Assembly: GCA_900554835.1 (NCBI GenBank)
Contig: USJD01000036.1
Span: 1-23,527, forward strand
Reading direction: 5' to 3'
DNA length: 23,527 bases
Source: an uncultured Prevotella sp.
GTDB lineage: Bacteria; Bacteroidota; Bacteroidia; Bacteroidales; Bacteroidaceae
Part shown: positions 5,918 through 13,133 of the stretch, in pieces
Layout: each line of letters opens with the position of its first letter
How positions within the stretch are numbered: the first letter of the stretch is position 1
The notes under the pieces: generated by a model
Databases searched by the model: none
The model's input: the letters and a program-made list of their open reading frames with translations, nothing else
What the model was told of the DNA's origin: nothing
Made by a program: the position numbers and the translations under genes

Positions 5918-8482
5918 TTACGCAGCTACTACAGGCGTTCCGTAGCGACCATATTTATTGGTGAACTTCACAGTCTTGGAATAAGTGCCATCGGCATTCT
6001 TCACGATATGGCCTCGCTTCACCCACATACTGAGCAGAGAAGCCAGTCGGCCTGTCTTGCCATGGGCCTGATAAACCACCTGAATATCCTGCAGAGTGAA
6101 TGTATCAGGCACATAAGCTAAGAGATTGCTCGGACCGCTGCAGCGAGTCACCATGCGATTGTCGCCATCTATCGCCTCCTGCATCTGGGCTCCAAAGAAG
6201 CGCATCTTACACCAGAGGTCGTACTTCACAGTCCATTCCACGAAATCCTCGATAGACTTCTCCCATCTCTCGCCATTGGCCAGATAGAGCACCATGGCCC
6301 TGCGGAAGCCATTAGCAAGGGAGCGCTTAGCAAACTCAGCATAAGCCTTGTTGTCGGCCAGCTGGGCTGTCTCCATCACGTCAGTCTCCAGGCGCTCTGC
6401 CAACTGGCGCGCCTTCTTGCAGTCCACCATGCCCTGCGCACCGTTCAGACGGTGGATGTAAGGCTGGAGAGTGGCTCTGAAGAGTGCATCATACTCGCCT
6501 ACTACAGGACGTGGAGCGAAATCAGGACGGATGATGGTGGCAAGTGAAAGGCGGCTTACGGCGCCATCTGCCACCTCTCTCAGACTGAAGAATTTCTGCG
6601 TCACGGCGATGGTAGAACTTGCATTCCAGTTGAATCGGGTCTTCACACGGGCAGTTACACTCTTGGTTCCCACGCGCTCCTGTCCGTCCTCTGAATTGTC
6701 CCAGCAGAGGCGTACAAGCTGACTTGGGTCATTAAACTTCTTGAGCATATCCACCTCGTCCATCTTGCAGTAGAGATAGCCGTTGCCTGCCTTCTGCGCA
6801 TCATCAAGTCGCTGGATATAGGCAGCACGGGTCAGGTCGGGCGATACGATGCGAATATAGAGACCTTCCGGGCGCACAGGCTTCTTTTTGTTATCGCCCA
6901 TGCAGTTCACCTCGTCCTTCCATTCCTGCTCCTTCTCGCGGCTTATCTTGTCCTGCAGAGCCATGTCCTCTACGATGCAGTCGATAGGTCCGTTGACGAG
7001 TGATTTTCCGGAAGACATCGGTGCTATGAGGAGATTCATGATGGCAGCCTCGTGCACCTGATTGTCGATGTAGCGGAAGTTCACGCCCTTGAGATGGGCG
7101 GCAAGAGCTGGGAAGACCGCCATGGCTACGGCTGGCTTGAAATCGGCAGGCACCTTGCTGGTGAGCAGTTTCATCAACTTAGGCAAGCGGGCTGGCAACT
7201 GCGGTGGAACTGGAGCATAAATGCCGGAATCTTCTGTGGCCTGCTGGGCAAGGAATCGCTTGCGGGCTATCTCTATTGCATGTTTTACAAGTTCCGGAAC
7301 CACAGCCGTCTGGTTCACCTTGCAGGCGCTCTCCACGGTGGCGAAAGCCTTGTTCTCGTCCTCTCCGAATATGTCGATTACCTGCTTGATCCATTCTGCA
7401 TCGCTATTACAGATGTAGCGCAGGAGGCACGCTTCACGGAAGATAAAGTTGTTGCGGGAGCCGTGGGCAGGCGTACCGCCCATCACTTCGACAAGCGCCT
7501 TGACAATCGCTTCATAAGGCACTCCCTCGTAAGTCTGCTCGTATTGGTTTGCAGTTCCGGTTCCGTTCCCTGTACTGTTTTCTGTTCCATCCTCGGCACT
7601 ATTTCCGGTTCCGTTCCCAGCACCGTTCCCTACTCCGCCGGTAATAGGTTCAGAACTAACTGTTGGGCTCCCCTTTACAAATTGCCCTTTTGAAGAAGAT
7701 GAGGAAGAAGCCAAAGCTCTTCCGTCAATATCGAGTCCTCTCTGGCGATAAGCCTCACGGTATTCAGCGATTTCCTTTTCTGAGAGGCGCTTGTACCAGT
7801 TGTCAGCCACATAGATTTCGCTGGCAGCATCCGTGATGAAGATGATGCGCTCAGGAGTGATGCAGCTCTCATCCTCGGTGGCGTGGATCAGTTTGCAGAA
7901 AGCAGCCTGAGCCTCAGCGATGGTCATACCTACAGGAATACGGATGTCGATGTGGGCCTTGCCACGGGCTGAGCGCTCGATGTGGAGCACCTTGCCTTGC
8001 CACAGGCGCAGGTCGGCATCAGAGAACTCCTGGGAGCGATGCTTCATTTCCTCCTCAGAGAAGAACATTCCGTTCAAGAGAAGGGCTCTCTTGACTGCTT
8101 CCTCTACCTCGTCGAGACGGTCGATATCTACGGTAGTCTGGAAGGTAAAGGACTCCGGGTCGATGCTTTTCTGGGCACGATGGTCGTCGAAGAAATGGAA
8201 GTAGTGAGGAGAACGGAAAGGCAACTGCTTCTTCAGCCCCTCTATCTGCTTGCCGATCTGCTCATACTGAGGCTCTCCTGCTTTTGCAGCCTCCTGCATC
8301 TTCTTCTGCTGGACAGTAAGGTCACGAATCTGCCCTACGAGCTGAGAAAGCCAAGGCTGACGTGTCAGTTCCTTGTAGTAATCGAAGAGATAGGAAGAAA
8401 TCTGTCCCTTGTTTCCATTTCTACTTGCGTTCATTGCTATCAAGCGATTGCTTAAGTGTTTTAAATTTGTGTATTCTTTCAT
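5918..8482 (-). CDS. BT4734-type (VirE-N) primase-like protein with P-loop ATPase domain
   Basis: 854 residues. Residues about 20-250 resemble the BT4734-like/VirE N-terminal domain (YFHFFDDHRAQKSIDPESFT near 94, then LHIERSARGKAHIDIRIPVG near 166). An S/G/N/T low-complexity linker covers about 255-315. Residues 320-410 resemble a primase C-terminal helical domain. An ATPase domain follows, with a modified Walker A, APMSSGKS (487-494), and a Walker B-like LYCKMDEVD (570-578). The tail looks like a winged helix. Such proteins occur in many copies in Bacteroides and Prevotella and probably descend from replication proteins of mobile elements; their cellular role is not established. The gene has its own promoter and is followed downstream by the small-peptide transcription unit, in the same direction. 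Confidence 0.75.
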   Translation of the reverse strand: MKEYTNLKHLSNRLIAMNASRNGNKGQISSYLFDYYKELTRQPWLSQLVGQIRDLTVQQKKMQEAAKAGEPQYEQIGKQIEGLKKQLPFRSPHYFHFFDDHRAQKSIDPESFTFQTTVDIDRLDEVEEAVKRALLLNGMFFSEEEMKHRSQEFSDADLRLWQGKVLHIERSARGKAHIDIRIPVGMTIAEAQAAFCKLIHATEDESCITPERIIFITDAASEIYVADNWYKRLSEKEIAEYREAYRQRGLDIDGRALASSSSSSKGQFVKGSPTVSSEPITGGVGNGAGNGTGNSAEDGTENSTGNGTGTANQYEQTYEGVPYEAIVKALVEVMGGTPAHGSRNNFIFREACLLRYICNSDAEWIKQVIDIFGEDENKAFATVESACKVNQTAVVPELVKHAIEIARKRFLAQQATEDSGIYAPVPPQLPARLPKLMKLLTSKVPADFKPAVAMAVFPALAAHLKGVNFRYIDNQVHEAAIMNLLIAPMSSGKSLVNGPIDCIVEDMALQDKISREKEQEWKDEVNCMGDNKKKPVRPEGLYIRIVSPDLTRAAYIQRLDDAQKAGNGYLYCKMDEVDMLKKFNDPSQLVRLCWDNSEDGQERVGTKSVTARVKTRFNWNASSTIAVTQKFFSLREVADGAVSRLSLATIIRPDFAPRPVVGEYDALFRATLQPYIHRLNGAQGMVDCKKARQLAERLETDVMETAQLADNKAYAEFAKRSLANGFRRAMVLYLANGERWEKSIEDFVEWTVKYDLWCKMRFFGAQMQEAIDGDNRMVTRCSGPSNLLAYVPDTFTLQDIQVVYQAHGKTGRLASLLSMWVKRGHIVKNADGTYSKTVKFTNKYGRYGTPVVAA

Positions 8483-8536
8483 TTTAAAAAATTAAAAAGA
8501 TTAAACAAAACACCTCTTGACTTTCAAAAGGCGCTG

Positions 8537-8568
8537 CAAAGATAATACAAAAATCGACTAAAAACAAG
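8537..8568 (-). promoter_or_regulatory. Promoter of the BT4734-type gene
   Basis: Minus strand: CTTG (8565-8568), a 20-base spacer and TATCTTTG (8537-8544), about 54 bases before the ATG at 8482. An A/T-rich stretch with AATTAAAAAGATTAAA precedes the start codon, as is common in this phylum. Confidence 0.7.
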
Positions 8569-8695
8569 CTTTCGCCCACCAGATTAAACAGCGAAACGAG
8601 GCGAACAAACGCTGGAATAAAAAAGTATAAAAGTTGAGATATTTGGAATAAAAACTGACGACTCTGGCATAAAAGTTGAAGTTCACTTTGAAGAA

Positions 8696-8733
8696 ATAAG
8701 GAATATGTTGGAGTTTCCAGGCATATTCCTTAT
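8696..8733. terminator. 12-bp perfect inverted repeat with an inner stem
   Basis: ATAAGGAATATG (8696-8707) and CATATTCCTTAT (8722-8733) are perfect inverted repeats. The 14-base loop contains a further TGGA-GTT-TCCA stem, so a nearly continuous hairpin of 16 pairs can form. On the minus strand it is followed by TTCTTC, so it may terminate the HIRAN gene, whose stop lies about 185 bases upstream. A few GGAATAAAAACTGA / GGCATAAAAGTTGA units lie beside it at 8620-8680. Nothing else was identified in 8569-8917. Confidence 0.5.
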
Positions 8734-8917
8734 CTATTCCCACTTAAACGTTAATGAAGTTTAAGAAAAGAAGAAATAATGGGAGCAAAAGAGTGAAGAT
8801 GTAGGTCTTATTGCCTGAAGAACAAGCCCCAAAACCATGATTTTAACTCCTCTGCCCCCAAATGAGCAAATTTCCCCTATTTTATATACTTATAAACAAA
8901 CAATGCAAAAAAAAGTT

Positions 8918-10600
8918 TTAGTACTCATTAAAAAATTCACCTACATTGACTTTCATTTCAAAAGCATGCTTCTTGACACTTTCCTGAAAGGCGTCAATAA
9001 TATCCAAATAGCGATAAAACTTAGCTTTCTGAATCTTGATTTTATCTGGCTTCAGAGATTTCCATCTCTGGGCTGACTCATATAGGAGTTGCTCACAGGG
9101 TTTAGCCTGCTCCAGGTCCTTCTTCTTGCAAGGCGCCACCGCTTCAGTGCCAAACTGATGCAGACGGGCTATGAAATCGCAGAATGGCTGCAGGTCCTTC
9201 CTGGTGAAAATTTTCCAGTCCGTCAACAGATGGAATATCGGATACCAGTCGGACTGCTTTCGGATAAGCAGTTCCTGTGTATGGGGGTTCCTACGAAGTG
9301 CTATTTCCTTCACGCAGATTTCCAGCACTTCCATCTGCCTTGCTCTCTTCGGATTCATTTCCTTACCTCCTGGCACATGCCGGAGCCTCAGCGTCTTCAT
9401 CTCTTCGAGCGTTTCCAAGTCATTATACTTGCCCCAGCACTTCACATCATTCACCCGACCGTGCATGATCATGAGGATGATGCCCGAGAGCAACTGCTTC
9501 ATCTGCTTGCGGGGCAAATGCTTGTAGTAGATTTCCCGGAGGAAATCCACGGGGTCGGCCTTGAACTTGCGGTACATATCGTAAGGGAAAGCCTCCAGTT
9601 CCTGCTCTATCTCGTCCAGGCGGTCGCTGTAATCATAGGTTCCCGTCTGCTTCCGGAGCAGTTCTATAGGTGTCTGGATGAAGAAATTCCGAGCAGACTC
9701 GTTTCGGAAATCCGAGCAGGTGATGAAGCCCATATCGGATAGGAGAGTTTTTCGCTGCGAGAGGAAACGGTCACTTTTCTGGAGTTGCAGCAGGGTCTGT
9801 ATATGCTTGCGGAGATTCGTCATCTCGCGGGAATAGTCGAAGCGGTGATTGTTCATGAAGCAATCCAATTGCAATTCAGCCTCCTCTGCCAGCATCTTCA
9901 GTTCGCTGACCTGCTCTTGAAATTCATCCTGCATTTCCTGTACCATTACCCTTCCTCTGCAATCTGTCGGATAGCGAGAAAGGGCAATGAACTGCGCCGT
10001 AAAGTCCTCCAGCGCATCCTCCAGCATGTCAGAGCAGTCTTCCACTCTTGCCAACTTGTCGATGCTATAAAGCGGTCCGCTATAGTGCCATTTCTCCAGT
10101 TCCTCGTCATTGTAGATATGCTGATAAGCCTCCTTGAGCGCCTCCGGCATTTCATAGAAACTGCCGTTCGGACCCATGGTTACAATCTTGCCTCCGCTCA
10201 CTTCCAGTTCTTCAACGGAAGAGAATTTTGCACCAGAAGACGGTCCTGCACCAGAAGACTGTCCTGCACCGGCAGCGAGTTCATTCGGAATATGACATTT
10301 CAGTCGGGCTTTGAGATAGATTCCCGTTCCGTCTTCCTTGGCGCCATAGCCCATGCAGAGAGCACGCAGCACCTTGCGCCCGGAAACTTGTCTGATGGCG
10401 TGAACATCTTCCAGGTCTTGCACTGCCACATACCCTAAAAAGAGACTTCCGTCGTACACTTTTACGGCGAGCGAGTCGCAAGCATTCTGTTCTTCAAACA
10501 CGAGTTTCAGCTGCTTTCCCGTAGCCGTTCGCGCATATTGGAGGCAATCCTCTTCTATGTCGTTATGGGTAAGTCCCACGATATTAATATTCAATTTCAT
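8918..10600 (-). CDS. HIRAN-domain protein of unknown function
   Basis: 560 residues. The N-terminal part, about residues 1-107, fits a HIRAN domain: VGLTHNDIEEDCLQYARTAT, then LVFEEQNACDSLAVKVYDGS and LFLGYVAVQDLEDVHAIRQ. HIRAN domains bind DNA ends or ssDNA in eukaryotic HLTF and occur in bacterial nuclease and helicase contexts. A short G/A/S linker (GAGQSSGAGPSSGAKFSS, near 115-132) is encoded by a 21-base tandem repeat. The remaining roughly 430 residues are mostly helical and charged, with no enzyme motif I recognise. The gene has its own promoter and lies upstream of, and co-oriented with, the BT4734-type gene, 435 bases away, so the two are probably not one simple operon. The low-GC flanks and missing housekeeping neighbours suggest an accessory block. 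Confidence 0.7.
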   Translation of the reverse strand: MKLNINIVGLTHNDIEEDCLQYARTATGKQLKLVFEEQNACDSLAVKVYDGSLFLGYVAVQDLEDVHAIRQVSGRKVLRALCMGYGAKEDGTGIYLKARLKCHIPNELAAGAGQSSGAGPSSGAKFSSVEELEVSGGKIVTMGPNGSFYEMPEALKEAYQHIYNDEELEKWHYSGPLYSIDKLARVEDCSDMLEDALEDFTAQFIALSRYPTDCRGRVMVQEMQDEFQEQVSELKMLAEEAELQLDCFMNNHRFDYSREMTNLRKHIQTLLQLQKSDRFLSQRKTLLSDMGFITCSDFRNESARNFFIQTPIELLRKQTGTYDYSDRLDEIEQELEAFPYDMYRKFKADPVDFLREIYYKHLPRKQMKQLLSGIILMIMHGRVNDVKCWGKYNDLETLEEMKTLRLRHVPGGKEMNPKRARQMEVLEICVKEIALRRNPHTQELLIRKQSDWYPIFHLLTDWKIFTRKDLQPFCDFIARLHQFGTEAVAPCKKKDLEQAKPCEQLLYESAQRWKSLKPDKIKIQKAKFYRYLDIIDAFQESVKKHAFEMKVNVGEFFNEY

Positions 10601-10674
10601 GCTTATTGATTTTTAGGATTAGCTAGTTTGTCTATTCAGATTTGCTAGTTATCGTTCTAATTATTTATTGCCAA

Positions 10675-10705
10675 CAAAAGTACTACATTTTTATGAAATG
10701 ACAAA
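10675..10705 (-). promoter_or_regulatory. Promoter of the HIRAN gene
   Basis: Minus strand: TTTG (10702-10705), a 19-base spacer and TACTTTTG (10675-10682), implying a leader of about 70 nt before the ATG at 10600. Confidence 0.7.
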
Positions 10706-10738
10706 ACAATCCCAGATTTTTTTGAGGAGGAGGAGAGG

Positions 10739-10810
10739 AAATGACAAATGAGAAATGACAAATGAGAAATGAGAAAGACTATAAAATGAGAAATGACAAA
10801 TGAGAAATGA
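10739..10810 (+). repeat. Dispersed AAATGACAAATGAG repeat block, with a second copy at 10936-10954
   Basis: AAATGACAAATGAGAAATGA is iterated through this block. GAAATGACAAATGAGAAAT recurs at 10936-10954. The two blocks flank a 125-base segment containing a hairpin and an inverted repeat. Confidence 0.75.
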
Positions 10811-10840
10811 AGTTAGCAAGCTATATGGGGTATCTGTCAG

Positions 10841-10858
10841 AGACCGCAAGGTCTTTTT
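10841..10858 (+). terminator. Hairpin AGACC-GCAA-GGTCT followed by a T run
   Basis: A 5-bp stem with a GNRA (GCAA) tetraloop is followed by TTTT and then CC on the plus strand, which fits an intrinsic terminator. No plus-strand gene or TAnnTTTG box was found upstream, so either the transcript is unrecognised or this is part of a small repetitive element. Confidence 0.45.
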
Positions 10859-10874
10859 CCGATTAAAATTCCGT

Positions 10875-10909
10875 GAGTAATCGTATAAACAGGAAAGCTC
10901 CGATTACTC
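10875..10909. repeat. Inverted repeat GAGTAATCG / CGATTACTC
   Basis: Perfect 9-base arms at 10875-10883 and 10901-10909 are separated by 17 bases and surrounded by CCGTGA-like sequence on both sides. With the neighbouring hairpin it lies between two copies of the AAATGACAAATGAG repeat, which is compatible with a small non-coding insertion. No target-site duplication was established. Confidence 0.5.
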
Positions 10910-11039
10910 CGTGAAATCCGATGAATAAAACATAAGAAATGACAAATGAGAAATTCCGAAGGATGAAACTTGGGAAACAGAGAAGATGAGGGGATGAGAA
11001 GAAAGAAGAAAAATGGTTCTATCATGAGGAAAAGAGGGC

Positions 11040-11085
11040 GTCTATTATGGCAAGCATTGGTCGTCTATTATGATGAGCATTGGTC
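11040..11085 (+). repeat. Two 23-base tandem repeats
   Basis: GTCTATTATGGCAAGCATTG (11040, plus GTC) and GTCTATTATGATGAGCATTG (11063, plus GTC) are tandem copies that differ at two or three positions. They are followed by GTAATAG, part of the inverse. Confidence 0.7.
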
Positions 11086-11158
11086 GTAATAGAGGGCTCA
11101 AGGGGGGGTATAATCACAATAAAAACATAGAAGGTTTCTATGAAAAAATACAGGAAGA

Positions 11159-11248
11159 TTTCAATAAAGAAGACAGGAAGACGAGAAGAAGAAGACAAGA
11201 AGTTTTCAATGAAGAAGACAGGAAGATGAGAAGAAGAAGACAAGAAAA
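11159..11248 (+). repeat. 45-base tandem duplication in purine-rich sequence
   Basis: The segment starting TTCAATAAAGAAGACAGGAA is repeated with small changes 45 bases later. It lies in A/G-rich DNA, and the plus-strand frame through it (11070-11303) gives only FNKEDRKTRRRRQE-type repeats. Confidence 0.65.
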
Positions 11249-11285
11249 CGCAAAAAAATGCAAGAAGGCACAAAAAAGTGATTGC

Positions 11286-11308
11286 AACAGAGTTAACAGT
11301 TAACAGTT
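11286..11308 (-). repeat. Dispersed GTTAAC repeat, copy 2
   Basis: GAGTTAACAGTTAACAGTT, in the orientation opposite to copy 3 at 11402. The two copies form an inverted pair around 93 bases of AT-rich DNA with an (AT)n run near 11351-11365. Confidence 0.75.
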
Positions 11309-11401
11309 CGATTTCGACACTCGGAATGGTTTACACCTTATTATAATAAATAATATATATATATACTTTTTTATAGATGGGGGTGGGGGTACGCAAAATA
11401 T

Positions 11402-11425
11402 AACTGTTAACTGTTGACTGTTGCA
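11402..11425 (+). repeat. Dispersed GTTAAC/GTTGAC repeat, copy 3
   Basis: AACTGTTAACTGTTGACTGT followed by TGCA. It leads directly into the CTTGATG minisatellite. Confidence 0.8.
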
Positions 11426-11426
11426 C

Positions 11427-11583
11427 TTGATGTTGAACTTGATGTTGCTTTGCTACTTGATGTTGCTTGATACACTTGATGCTGCTTTGCTGCTTGATGC
11501 ACTTGATGCAGCTTTGCTACTTGATGCTACTTGATGCTACTTGATGCAGCTTTGCTACTTGATACTGCTTGATGCAGCTTGAC
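11427..11583 (+). repeat. CTTGATG(C/T) minisatellite
   Basis: About fifteen copies of a 10-base unit ACTTGATGCT or a 7-9 base variant, interspersed with GCTTTGCT, cover 157 bases. They reach to within 12 bases of the wbqC stop codon. Repeat number is expected to vary between strains. Together with the blocks described above it fills most of the gene-free interval 10706-11594. Confidence 0.8.
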
Positions 11584-11594
11584 AAGAAGCAGCT

Positions 11595-12335
11595 CTACAA
11601 ATAGAATATCGCCTCGTTGCCTTCATTGAAAAGGAGGTCGAGAATGCTCATGTTGGGCTGGAAACCATGCTTCTGCTCATACACCTGATAATAGCGCTGA
11701 GGTACGAATTCTGCATCAGGAAGAGGCTTTTTCGGACGAATCGCATCACGAAAATCCCTTATTTGAGTGTTGAGTGTTGAATGTTGAGTGTTGAATTGGG
11801 CTTGCGCCTCTGGGCTATTGAATTCTTCACTCTTCACTCTTCCTTCTTCACTTCCATCGCTCTTCACTCTTCCTTCTTCACTTAAAAAACTCTTCACTCT
11901 TCGTTCTTCACTTAAAACGTATCGGTCTGTAACCGAGACTTTCGGGCGAATGTCGAGCAACTCTATCATCTTCTCCATGATTTCCATATTGAAATCAAAG
12001 AGGAATTCGTATTTCTTCTCATAGAAAGGGCGGATGTCGTCCTGATAATACTCGAAGAAAGGACTCTCACCATAGGCCGAGAGAAGCGCATTCCAATGCA
12101 CGTGGCGCCAGTTGGCATGGTCGGAAATGCGAATATCCTTCATCGCCAGCGAAGTGTCGTGATTGGTAGGAATGGTGAGGGAAAGAGGACCATTGGTGGT
12201 AGGAATGATCATACGGTTGCGGTAAGTCTGCTTGATAAAGCTCTCATGGCGCTCTATCAGGCATTCCTCATAGCGGTTCAGCTTCTGATACCACTGCACA
12301 GGACCGAAATACGTGGAAGATAATATTGCTTTCAA
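11595..12335 (-). CDS. wbqC: WbqC-family protein with a repeat-encoded insert
   Basis: 246 residues. The N-terminus LSSTYFGPVQWYQKLNRYEE and the WRHVHWNALLSAYGESPFFE segment (residues 76-95) match the WbqC-like family, linked to polysaccharide or glycolipid biosynthesis without a proven reaction. The start is a TTG at 12335: the frame has a stop a little upstream, no in-frame ATG precedes it, and the family begins at this point. It is preceded by A-rich AAAAAGAAAAAG. Residues about 141-191 are foreign to the family: three LSEEGRVKS-like units, then FNTQHSTLNTQ, all encoded by dispersed DNA repeats. Without them the length is about 196, normal for WbqC. It is last in the dapB-lepB cluster, separated from it by 294 bases. 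Confidence 0.85.
   Translation of the reverse strand: MKAILSSTYFGPVQWYQKLNRYEECLIERHESFIKQTYRNRMIIPTTNGPLSLTIPTNHDTSLAMKDIRISDHANWRHVHWNALLSAYGESPFFEYYQDDIRPFYEKKYEFLFDFNMEIMEKMIELLDIRPKVSVTDRYVLSEERRVKSFLSEEGRVKSDGSEEGRVKSEEFNSPEAQAQFNTQHSTLNTQIRDFRDAIRPKKPLPDAEFVPQRYYQVYEQKHGFQPNMSILDLLFNEGNEAIFYL
11762..11914 (-). repeat. Two dispersed repeat types inside wbqC
   Basis: TTGAGTGTTGAGTGTTGAAT occupies 11763-11798. TTCACTCTTCACTCTTCCTT-type repeats occupy 11821-11914 in three 33-36 base steps. The second type is the same sequence family as the GAAGAGTGAAGAATGAAGAG blocks at 17430, 18659 and 18837. Both are read through in frame. Confidence 0.85.
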
Positions 12336-12456
12336 AATCTTTTTCTTTTTATTTTCTGGGTTCTTGATTTTTTCTCTGTTTTCTTATCTATAAAATGAAA
12401 TAGACCAACTTGATGGAATAAACCAACTGATGAGCAACTGGTTCAAAATAAAAATA

Positions 12457-12484
12457 AACTGTCAACAGTCAACAGTTAACAGTT
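12457..12484 (-). repeat. Dispersed GTTAAC/GTTGAC repeat, copy 4
   Basis: GTCAACAGTCAACAGTTAAC flanked by AACT and AGTT. It lies between the S26 paralogue gene and wbqC, inside what would be the intercistronic region of the cluster. Confidence 0.8.
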
Positions 12485-12542
12485 TATTTTTCTATACTTT
12501 CCTTTCCAAGAGGAGCCGTTTTTAGTCTTTCTAAAAGAACCG

Positions 12543-12618
12543 AACTCTAAAGAATCTAACTCTAAAAAGAACCAACTCTAAAGAATCTAACTCTAAAAAG
12601 AACCAACTCTAAAGAGCC
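12543..12618 (+). repeat. 31-base tandem repeat, about 2.4 copies
   Basis: AACTCTAAAGAATCTAACTC plus TAAAAAGAACC starts at 12543, 12574 and 12605 with exact 31-base spacing. It ends 11 bases from the stop codon of the S26 paralogue. Confidence 0.85.
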
Positions 12619-12629
12619 GAACCGCCCCT

Positions 12630-13103
12630 CTAAAAGAGTTTATATGCTTTTCCGATAATCTGATGTTTGTGAACAATGGTTTCCCCCTTCGCCGTGCGCA
12701 CGAGATAGAAGCGGCAATCCTTGCAGCCGCAGCGCTTGCAGCAGATAGTAGGAATAACGTATCGCTCCCTGCCCATGCGAATCGTATCGCCAGGCATCTG
12801 CTCGATGACTCCGATGAAATTGGCTTCCATCCAGCCCCGCACATAAGAGCCTTCCTTCTCCCTGCCCGTATATTTCGACTTCGGAGTAATGAGGCACTCC
12901 ACAGAATCGGTGAAAACTATCGTCTCGCCACGGTGAAAAATATCGCAGTCAATCCTGTTCACTATCACTCTGTTGCCCTCCTTCAGCTGGGGAGGAAGCC
13001 CACCTTCGGGCACAGAATAGACAGTGAATACATAGGTGCGGATGCCCCATGCTAAGAGCAATGCCAGCACCAATGAGAGGAGGAATTTGAATGCTATTTT
13101 CAA
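12630..13103 (-). CDS. Degenerate S26 (signal peptidase I-like) protein, catalytic dyad lost
   Basis: 157 residues. One N-terminal membrane segment (about 4-22) is followed by TYVFTVYSVPEGGLPPQLKEGNRVIVNR, which aligns with the signal-peptidase box PSxSMxxTLxxGDxVxVNK. Gly35 stands where the nucleophilic Ser should be. The second conserved box (VKRCVGLPG in the neighbouring LepB) reads IGVIEQMPGDT, so the general-base Lys is replaced by Gly98. The C-terminal GDNRxxSxDSR box is absent. Instead there is a cysteine cluster CCKRCGCKDC (121-130) that could bind metal or form disulfides outside the membrane. By family logic it cannot act as a normal signal peptidase; a structural or regulatory partner of LepB is plausible. 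It starts 30 bases after lepB and is probably co-transcribed with it. Confidence 0.85.
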   Translation of the reverse strand: MKIAFKFLLSLVLALLLAWGIRTYVFTVYSVPEGGLPPQLKEGNRVIVNRIDCDIFHRGETIVFTDSVECLITPKSKYTGREKEGSYVRGWMEANFIGVIEQMPGDTIRMGRERYVIPTICCKRCGCKDCRFYLVRTAKGETIVHKHQIIGKAYKLF

Positions 13104-13133
13104 ACCGTCTGAATCTTACTTTTGTTATCGACC

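Noticed and set aside
11070..11303. 77-codon plus-strand frame rich in Arg/Lys/Glu
   Set aside because: It is produced by a 45-base tandem duplication in purine-rich DNA. No family resemblance, no promoter and no ribosome-binding site were seen.
10706..11594. Insertion sequence or other transposable element with transposase
   Set aside because: The interval is repeat-rich but has no transposase frame, no long terminal inverted repeats, and no demonstrable target-site duplication.
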